64,000 nucleotides of DNA from positions 2,356,001 through 2,420,000 of the forward strand of contig WUJK01000004.1 of assembly GCA_011317545.1 (NCBI GenBank), read 5' to 3'. Below are positions 57,701-64,000 of this stretch, piece by piece. A program made the translations under genes and the position numbers. The notes beneath the pieces were generated by a model. That model was given only the letters and a program-made list of their open reading frames with translations. It was not told the origin of the DNA and did no database searches. This DNA is from Coniella vitis (Eukaryota; Ascomycota; Sordariomycetes; Diaporthales; Schizoparmaceae). The first letter of the stretch is position 1. Each line of letters opens with the position of its first letter.

Positions 57701-59016
57701 TCTTCCTCGACCGCCAGATCGCCTTCTACGTCGCTTCGCGCGGCCACCACACCGACATTGGCGGCAAGGGCATCACCTCCATGATGCCCGAGTCCAAAGA
57801 ACTCTGGGAGGAAGGCATCAACATCGAGACCATGAAGATCGTCTCAGCCAGCGCTTTCCTCGAAGACGACGTGCGCGCGGCCTTTGAGCGCGCAGGCACG
57901 TACCCCGGCTGCAGCGTGACGCGCCGCATCGGCGACAACATCTCGGACCTCAAAGCACAGGTCTCCGCCAACCAGCGCGGCATAGTCCTGCTCCACAAGC
58001 TCTGCGCAGAATACTCGCTCCCCGTGGTGCACCAATACATGCACGGCATCCAGCGCAGCGCCGAAGACGCCGTACGGGCATGGTTCAAAACGATTGCCCG
58101 CCAGCCGCCGTACAACAAGCCCTTCTCCGCGACCGACTTCCTCGACGATGGAACACGCATGAGCGTCACCATCTCCATCGACCCAACAACAGGCAGCGCC
58201 CTCTACGATTTCACCGGCTCTGGTCCGCAGATCTGGGGCAACTACAACTGCCCCGTCTCCATCTGCCACTCCTCCATCATCTACACCATCCGGTGCCTCG
58301 TCGACAGCGACATTCCGCTCAACGAGGGCTGTCTCGCGCCCGTCGACATCCGTGTCAGCCCCGGGTCTGTCCTGGACCCTTCACCCGCCGTGGCGATCTG
58401 CGGGTCCACACTCGCCTCGCAACGCGTCATTGATGTCATTCTGCGGGCGTTTGGCCGCCACGCTGCGAGTTCCGGGTGTGCGAATAGCTTTGGCTGGGGT
58501 ATGGGCGGGAAGGACCCTGAGACGGGCCGCGTGGTCCCCGGCTGGAACTACGGCGAGACGGTCGGCGGTGGGGTGGGTGCGTGTGAAGGGTACGACGGCG
58601 AGCATGGCACGCACGTGCACTCGACGAACACGCGGGCGACGGATCCCGAGGTGGTGGAGAAGAGGACGGCGGTGATTGTGCGGAGAAATGAGATTCGGGA
58701 GGGCAGTGGAGGGCGCGGCCGGTGGGTGGGTGGGTGTGGGATCACGAGGGACGTAGAGGCGAGGATCCCGCTCAAGTTCAGTATCTTGTCGGATCGGAGG
58801 GTGTTTCGGCCATATGGGATGGCTGGTGGCGAGCAAGGGGCGGCGGGCCTGAATTTTGCGTTCAAGTATCCAGCGGGGAGGCAAGGGGAGCAAGGCTGCG
58901 ACATGGAGAGGATCAATTTGGGCGGCAAGGCGGTGGTGACGTTGCAGGCTGGGGAATGGATGCAGATTAACTCGTCTGGAGGAGGTGGCTATGGCGCTGT
59001 TGAGTCGGTTGTGTAG
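54724..59016 (+). CDS. OXP1: 5-oxoprolinase (ATP-hydrolysing), HyuA-HyuB fusion
   Basis: Two exons, 54724-54934 and 55190-59016, give 1345 aa (yeast Oxp1 1286). The enzyme opens 5-oxo-L-proline to glutamate with ATP and belongs to glutathione turnover in the cytosol. Exon 1 holds IRVAIDRGGTFCDVIAQIPG; the junction restores IASCRIGTTIATNALLEHKGERFALLTTKGHKD. HydA N-terminal and HydA domains follow (about 5-620), with [53 protein letters not shown] (here SASAHPGP) and CFGGAGGQHACSIAGKLG (about 488-505). HyuB runs from about 800 to 1335 (FAHRFMAIAEQMGNTLQRTAISTSIKERLDFSCAIF, NHPQWGGTHLPDLTVVTPVF, GWGMGGKDPETG). Fungal-type insertions are a Gln/Glu run near 640 and an (EA)n tract near 770-791 between HyuA and HyuB. 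The 255-nt intron is CT-rich with CTCACT repeats. Confidence 0.95.
57286..57354 (+). repeat. In-frame GAAGCA hexanucleotide repeat in OXP1
   Basis: About eleven GAAGCA units encode (Glu-Ala)n in the linker between HyuA and HyuB, followed by CAACCA/GAACCA units encoding (Gln/Glu/Lys-Pro)n. Confidence 0.95.
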
Positions 59017-59213
59017 AGGGATGGTGATTATTGAGTCCACATCTTGTCTAGATGTTGTTAACATGCGTTGGAATGGATGAGATATATCATTCAAGAAGTG
59101 TTAATTTCTACCACTGCTCATGGACATCCGAGCAGAGAAGGGAATGATAAAGGCTGTAAATCATAATATGCTTCATAACAAAATAAAAGAAATCTACACA
59201 CGGACCATCCATA

Positions 59214-60409
59214 TCAAGCCCGACTATCCAACACAATAACCTCAGCCTCGACACTGCCCACATTCTCCACCACCAACCGGTCGCCAGCATTCACGGCGTC
59301 GATAAACGCTCCATCGCCCTCGCTCAGCACCGCATCGTCACGGCCGTCTATCTTGACCTTGGACTTGCCCCCCTTGGTCATGGGCAAATGCACAAACACC
59401 TTGCGCTTGCTCGCCTGCCTCTTCTCGCCGTCCTCGTCCACAAACCGCGCATCCGCACCCACCTTCCACTCAAACACCGCCTTGTCCCCGCCCTGCGGCG
59501 CGAGGATGCCCGCGCCCATAACAAAGTCGGCATGGATGGGAATCGAGCCCTCCAGCACAGGCTGCGCCGCCTCCTCGTCCTGCTTGCTCGCCTCGGGCCC
59601 AGCCGCAAGCGGGCTCAGAATCACCACGAACCCGCTCCGCTTGTCGGCCTCGGCAAAGTGGCGCGTGTGGTACCGCGGCGCGAGGCCGCGCTTCCAGGGC
59701 ACGGCCCAGATCTGCAAGAAGTGCACCGTGTCGGCGCGGTGCTCGTTCATCTCCGAGTGCGCGATGCCCGTGCCGCCCGTGGTGAACTGCACGTCGCCGC
59801 GGCGCATGCGGTAGAACTGGTCGGGCGAGACGTTGCTGCCGCCTTCGGCGCCCTTGCGCAGCATCGAGTCGCGGTGCGTGAGCTCGCCCGACAGGATGTA
59901 CGAGAAGATTTCAAAGTCGCGGTGCGGGTGCGTGGGGAAGCCGGACTGGGCCTTGACGCGGTCTTCGTTGAGGACCCGCAGGGCGCCAAAGCTGGTGAAG
60001 CGCGGGTCGTACCCTGGAGTGTGTGTTAGTATCAGTGCGTTATGGGTGTGTTGGAAAGAGAGAGAAAGAGAATAATTAAAAAAAAAAAAAAGAACGGACA
60101 GTCTGCAAAGCTGAAGCTGTGGTAGGTGTTGAGCCATCCGTGGTCGCTGTGGCCGCGTGTGGCAGACCTGTGCGGGATGATCTTGGCGTGCTGGAGTGTC
60201 TTGGCCATGGCTGCTTTGAGCATGGACTCCGAGATATTGTGCAGAGCTGTGTGGCTGTGGTTGTCGAGATGAGTGTGAGGACTCGCTGATGAAGTGGTCG
60301 AGACTGGGAATATGGAGAGCAGCGGGAGCAGTGAAGCCGAAGAGTAGTTGTAGATGAGAAGAGAGAAAACAGCCACGAGAGCAGAGACGAGGAAAATGAG
60401 CCGCTTCAT
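59214..60409 (-). CDS. Pirin-family cupin protein with N-terminal membrane anchor
   Basis: Two exons, 60409-60100 and 60013-59214, join over an 86-nt intron (branch ACTAAC visible) to 369 aa. The double-cupin pirin core starts near residue 68 (AKTLQHAKIIPHRSATRGHSDHGWLNTYHSFSFADWYDPRFTSFGALRVLNEDRV) and has the metal-binding HPHRDFEIFSYILSGELTHRD and GTGIAHSEMNEH motifs, a typical quercetinase-like or nuclear-cofactor pirin site. The C-terminal cupin continues to DRLVVENVGSVEAEVIVLD. Unusually, an in-frame N-terminal extension begins MKRLIFLVSALVAVFSLLIY, a signal-anchor-like hydrophobic segment, then a Ser/His-rich linker. Standard pirins are soluble, so either the protein is membrane-anchored or translation starts at Met63 or Met68. 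Its 3' end lies 197 nt from that of OXP1. Confidence 0.88.
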
Positions 60410-62110
60410 ATACACTTTCGGACTATCCAGGGCCTGACTGGGACCGATGGAGAGTGAATGAATAATATATACAGACAATGCTTTTTGAATGACACAGGAA
60501 TTGGTGAGGAATTGCTAATAACGAACGTTTCAAGACACTGGCGACTTCTCGATGCGGCGAGCCTCGTGGATATAAACAGGGCCCGACTCGCCTAGTGGCT
60601 TCAGTGTTAATTCCCTGGCTAGGTACGTACCTACTTAGGCATTCTGTCAAGTCATGATTAGCAGATGCTGACACAACCGTAAGGGTCTCCACATATGCCC
60701 CATTGCTTTATTCAGCGGGCCGTCAGCCTTGAGTCAGCAGGACAACAGGTGCCCAAGGATAAAATCTCAAGCCTGACAGCTGCGGACGGGTGGCAGTACT
60801 TGATACCAATGATAATTCAGTGGCTTATGTTTGACCTCCAGAGTACTTAAGCCATGCGCAGTGTAAATAAAACAGAGCATTCTCTTGTGAGCGCGAAACC
60901 TCTATGTTGCCAATGTGCAAACAATTCAGAAGGCCAAGGAGCAGATCTCGACTTGCAGTCTCATAAGTGTTCAAGGAAACGCTGAATCGTATTCTACTAT
61001 TTGGTATTTCCAGAGATCATTTTCAAGTTCAGCGGATCATCGTCTGTAAGGAACCAGCTTGGGCATGAGGCTATTCACAGTCTCAACAGTCGAACACTAA
61101 GCAACCAATGCTTTCAACCAGTGCATATGTGTGTTAATTATCTCAGCTGAGAGGAAACCTGAACATGAACATGTAAGCCAACATCCACAACGTTCCTTTT
61201 CTCGGGAGTTTCCGATTGCCACTCGTGCATAGGAGACCAATACATCATGCATGTATATATGTTTGACTAGCTAACACGGCTGGCATAGGGTGACTCAGCT
61301 GGCTACTGGATGATGATCCATTCACCTAGGATATATATATGCATATGTATACATAGTATACCAACGAATTTCACACCCTCTAGTACAGGATAGAAAGCTA
61401 GTCAACGCAATAATGGAGTTCGACTCTTGTACAAGCGCCTACGACAAGCGTCCGAAATGGAAGGCAATCAAGCCTTCTTGTTTCCAATATCCTTGGACAG
61501 ACACTTGTGAGAGGACTGCCTTGACAGCTCCTCTGTCTGGCGGGAACCGAACCACGTTATCCATTCAGTTACAGACGCTGTCCACACTTCGTTCACACCT
61601 CGATTGCAGCGTATAAAACAGTCAACAGCCTGGAAACAAGGGAAAGAGAACAACTAGAACTGTTGTCCGCCTTGGTATGTGATTTGTAAGTCACGTCAAT
61701 GAGATATTGGTGTCGAGCGCGAGATTTTCCCCAGACGAGAGAATGGCTCATTCTGATGCTAAATGACTGAGATAGTAAAAACCTTGGATTACATACCCAG
61801 GCAGTACCTTGATACTATACTATGTATACACAAGTATTCAAGTACCCTCGCTATCGATAAGGAGCTGCGTTTGCCCCGCCATTACGCTGCTTATCAAGCA
61901 AAAGTTTTGATACTTCGACGCGCCTCGACACCCAGCGATGCGCCCCAACTTTTTTTGGCCCTGCCCGATAAATTGAGCTCCCGACTACTGCTACACTTCC
62001 TCCCTCCAGACTCTGCCGACCTAACCCGAGATACCCATCCTTTCCCTCCCATCCTCTCCACACTCCTCCGACCACCACAGAAAAGAAAGAGAGAGAAAAA
62101 AAAAAAAAAA
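60410..62110. other. Divergent spacer, pirin and SQT1 promoters, 1.7 kb
   Basis: TACATAGTA at 61350-61358 and TACTATGTA at 61818-61826, a TATATATATG run near 61330, and TATAAAA at 61612-61618, about 490 nt before SQT1. The open frame of SQT1 extends upstream of 62111 but is preceded by an A13 run and lacks conserved protein there, so it is treated as leader. Confidence 0.6.
61817..61827 (+). promoter_or_regulatory. CTATGTA-type element upstream of SQT1
   Basis: Exact TACTATGTA at 61818-61826 within ATACTATACTATGTATAC, 284 nt before the SQT1 ATG. Role inferred from recurrence. Confidence 0.3.
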
Positions 62111-63718
62111 ATGTCCGCCAACCACCCCTACCAAGACCCCGCAGCGGGCGACCAAGAAGAGCAGGACATGGTCGACATGGACGAAGTCGCCGAAGAAATC
62201 GCAGCCGAGAACGAAGATGGCGACATTGACATGTCCGAGCCCGACGAGGACGACGAGCACGAGGAAGTTCATCTCGTCAACAACTCGATTGCCTACTTTG
62301 ACACACACAAGGACTCCATCTTTGCCATTGCCCAGCACCCGACGAACCCAAACATCATCGCCACGGGCGGCAGCGAGGGCGACGCCGACGACGCACCAGG
62401 AAAGGGCTACGTGCTCGTGATCCCAGAGAACCTCCAAAACGACGACAACAGACCCGTTCTGCCCCCGAGCTACGCCGCCGACCCTGCCGCTGCCGCGCGC
62501 GAGCTCGCCACGCAGAGAGAAAACACCCAGATACAGCCTGCCTTTTCCATCGACGGCCACACAGACTCCATCAACGCGCTCGCCTTCACGCTCCCCAACG
62601 GCGACTTCTTGGTGTCGGGCGGCCTGGATGGACGGCTGAGGGCGTACAAGATCGACGCGGCAGCCAACACGCAGCCGCGCTTCGCCTTTGTCGGCGAGAG
62701 CCAGGAGGTCCCCGAGATCAACTGGCTCGCGCCCTGCCCCAACACAGACTACCCCAACGCCATTGCGCTGGGAGCCTCGGACGGCTCGGTCTGGGTCTAC
62801 ACCATTGACCCTTCGGACGCGGCGACTCCTCTGCAGATTGTCCAGACCTACTTTCTCCACACCACCTCGTGCACAGCCGGCGCATGGACGCCAGACGGAA
62901 CACTGTTGGCAACGGTCGATGAAGACAGCAGCCTGTACGTTTGGGACGTCTGGGGCCTCGCGGCGGCCAAGGGTGTGGTTGGCGACAATGGCCAGACGGT
63001 CGTGTCTCTTACCGGCCAGGACCAGCGGTTCGAGGTCGAGGGCGGCCTCTACTCTGTCGCGGTCGAGCCAAGAGGCGGTTACCTCGCAGTGGGCGGTGCG
63101 GGAGGCGCCATCCGAATTGTCGGTCTCCCCAGAATCTCAGAGCAAACGGCAGGCGCCGCACCACAAGCAGGGTCGAAAGCAGCCAGGGCAAAGGGCAAGG
63201 CGGCGGGTGGGAAATCAGCCGGTGGAGATGCACAGGCCGGCCAGATCCTCGCGTCACTCGAGGTACAATCAGACAGCATTGAGACGCTCTCGTTTGCGCC
63301 CGCGTCAGCAACAGCTCCCCTGCTCGCTGCTGGGTCCGTGGATGGCAGCATATCCGTGTTTGACCCCAGCCGGCAATTCAACCTGCGGCGCAACATCCAG
63401 GGCGCGCACGAGGACTTTAGCGTCGTGAAAGTGGAGTGGGTGAAGCAGCCGCAAGGCTCAGGACCAGGAGCTGCAGCAGCACAGCAATGGCTGCTTACCA
63501 GCTGCGGCATGGATGGTGTGGTGCGGAGGTGGAACCTGCAAGGCGCGACGCCCTCGCAGCATGCGCCCAACGCTGCGGTGGCGGGTCTGGAGAAGGAGTG
63601 GAGAGGCCACCGCGGAGACGGCGAGGGCGGTGGTGTTTTGGGATTTGTGCAGGGCGTTGACGGCAAGCGGATTGTGACGGCGGGCGATGATGGGTTGGCC
63701 TTGGTTTTTGAGGTATAG
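62111..63718 (+). CDS. SQT1: WD40 ribosome-assembly chaperone Sqt1 (AAMP homologue)
   Basis: Single exon, 535 aa, starting ATGTCCGCC right after an A run. Sqt1/AAMP is a cytosolic eight-bladed WD40 chaperone that holds nascent uL16 (Rpl10) before its insertion in the 60S subunit. The N-terminus is strongly acidic (DMVDMDEVAEEIAAENEDGDIDMSEPDEDDEHEE), the family's usual basic-client binding region, followed by repeats: DTHKDSIFAIAQHPTNPNIIATGGSEGDA, IDGHTDSINALAFTLPNGDFLVSGGLDGRLRAYKI, EINWLAPCPN to GASDGSVWVYTI, TSCTAGAWTPDGTLLATVDEDSSLYVWDV, LYSVAVEPRGGYLAVGGAGGAIRIV, SIETLSFAPASATAPLLAAGSVDGSISVFD, VVKVEWV to SCGMDGVVRRWNL, and GVDGKRIVTAGDDGLALVFEV. A Gly/Ala/Lys-rich loop (about 345-385) interrupts the fifth and sixth blades. 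Length and order match the family; no intron is needed. Confidence 0.92.
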   Translation: MSANHPYQDPAAGDQEEQDMVDMDEVAEEIAAENEDGDIDMSEPDEDDEHEEVHLVNNSIAYFDTHKDSIFAIAQHPTNPNIIATGGSEGDADDAPGKGYVLVIPENLQNDDNRPVLPPSYAADPAAAARELATQRENTQIQPAFSIDGHTDSINALAFTLPNGDFLVSGGLDGRLRAYKIDAAANTQPRFAFVGESQEVPEINWLAPCPNTDYPNAIALGASDGSVWVYTIDPSDAATPLQIVQTYFLHTTSCTAGAWTPDGTLLATVDEDSSLYVWDVWGLAAAKGVVGDNGQTVVSLTGQDQRFEVEGGLYSVAVEPRGGYLAVGGAGGAIRIVGLPRISEQTAGAAPQAGSKAARAKGKAAGGKSAGGDAQAGQILASLEVQSDSIETLSFAPASATAPLLAAGSVDGSISVFDPSRQFNLRRNIQGAHEDFSVVKVEWVKQPQGSGPGAAAAQQWLLTSCGMDGVVRRWNLQGATPSQHAPNAAVAGLEKEWRGHRGDGEGGGVLGFVQGVDGKRIVTAGDDGLALVFEV

Positions 63719-63776
63719 GTCAATGTCTACGTATTATAGCATGTGACTACAGAAGCCATACGAATTTGGGTTACGA

Positions 63777-63780
63777 CCCC

Positions 63781-63811
<31 letters not shown>
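63777..63811 (+). repeat. Poly-C (12) followed by poly-T (23)
   Basis: C12 at 63777-63788 directly followed by T23 to 63811, 58 nt beyond the SQT1 stop. Such a long homopolymer is also a likely place for sequencing error. Confidence 0.95.
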
Positions 63812-64000
63812 CATAAACAGAACACGGCATGAGGGGATTGTGCGCTGCAAATTGTTGTTGAGAGTCTTGTCGTCGCTGCTATGTTGGAATTTCTCTAACC
63901 CATGTGATGAGGCAGTTTGTTGTGCTCGATACCATCTCGATTGCTGGCCATTCCTTCCCATCGAACTTCGACTTCCGCAGCTTGGCCTAATTTGTAACTG
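63812..64000. other. Right edge of the window, no gene seen
   Basis: SQT1 3' flank. A 75-codon minus-strand frame beginning at 63961 has no recognisable family and runs into the homopolymer. Confidence 0.5.

Overview
The window looks like nuclear DNA of a filamentous ascomycete (Pezizomycotina), most likely a sordariomycete and perhaps Hypocreales. The reasons are short GT-AG introns (58-255 nt) in most genes, a hacA-type bZIP gene carrying a 20-nt IRE1-type intron, a fungal complex I subunit, a GPI-anchored class III chitinase, an HsbA-like secreted protein, and intergenic DNA rich in microsatellites and homopolymers. The order is inferred from general protein character, not from any search.

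Layout. 1-4.4 kb holds no supported gene. 4.4-5.7 kb is a membrane-anchored Ser/Thr-rich protein with a Cys-rich ectodomain. 7.5-8.9 kb is a disordered unknown protein. 9.9-11.4 kb is PEX16, facing hacA (12.4-13.9 kb, minus). 13.9-18 kb is empty apart from repeats. 18-18.7 kb (minus) is a DUF427 protein, divergent from a CHMP2B-like ESCRT-III gene (19.3-20.4 kb). 22.9-26.9 kb (minus) is the SKI2 RNA helicase, followed by the replication-fork factor Csm3/Swi3 (27.3-28.5 kb, minus), which shares a 354-bp divergent promoter with a 21-kDa complex I subunit (28.8-29.8 kb). 31.0-32.3 kb is an NmrA-like Rossmann protein; 33.0-33.7 kb (minus) is an HsbA-like secreted protein; 34.8-37.4 kb (minus) is a SPATA20/YyaL-type protein. 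37.4-41.8 kb is gene-poor. 41.8-44.7 kb is the chitinase. 44.7-48.0 kb is gene-poor. 48.0-50.7 kb is a large unrecognised gene, facing a Dal5-type MFS transporter (51.1-52.8 kb, minus). 54.7-59.0 kb is 5-oxoprolinase, facing a pirin with an N-terminal membrane anchor (59.2-60.4 kb, minus). 62.1-63.7 kb is the uL16 chaperone Sqt1/AAMP.

The genes do not form a pathway cluster. They are mostly housekeeping (peroxisome biogenesis, UPR, ESCRT, exosome cofactor, fork protection, respiration, glutathione cycle, ribosome assembly) mixed with cell-surface genes (chitinase, HsbA-like, 350-aa membrane protein). The most informative non-ORF signals are the hacA unconventional intron with two intact hairpins and a nonamer, TACTATGTA, that recurs 13 times and only between genes. 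Splice junctions were placed by eye from GT/AG signals, frame continuity and family alignment from memory; no search tool was run.
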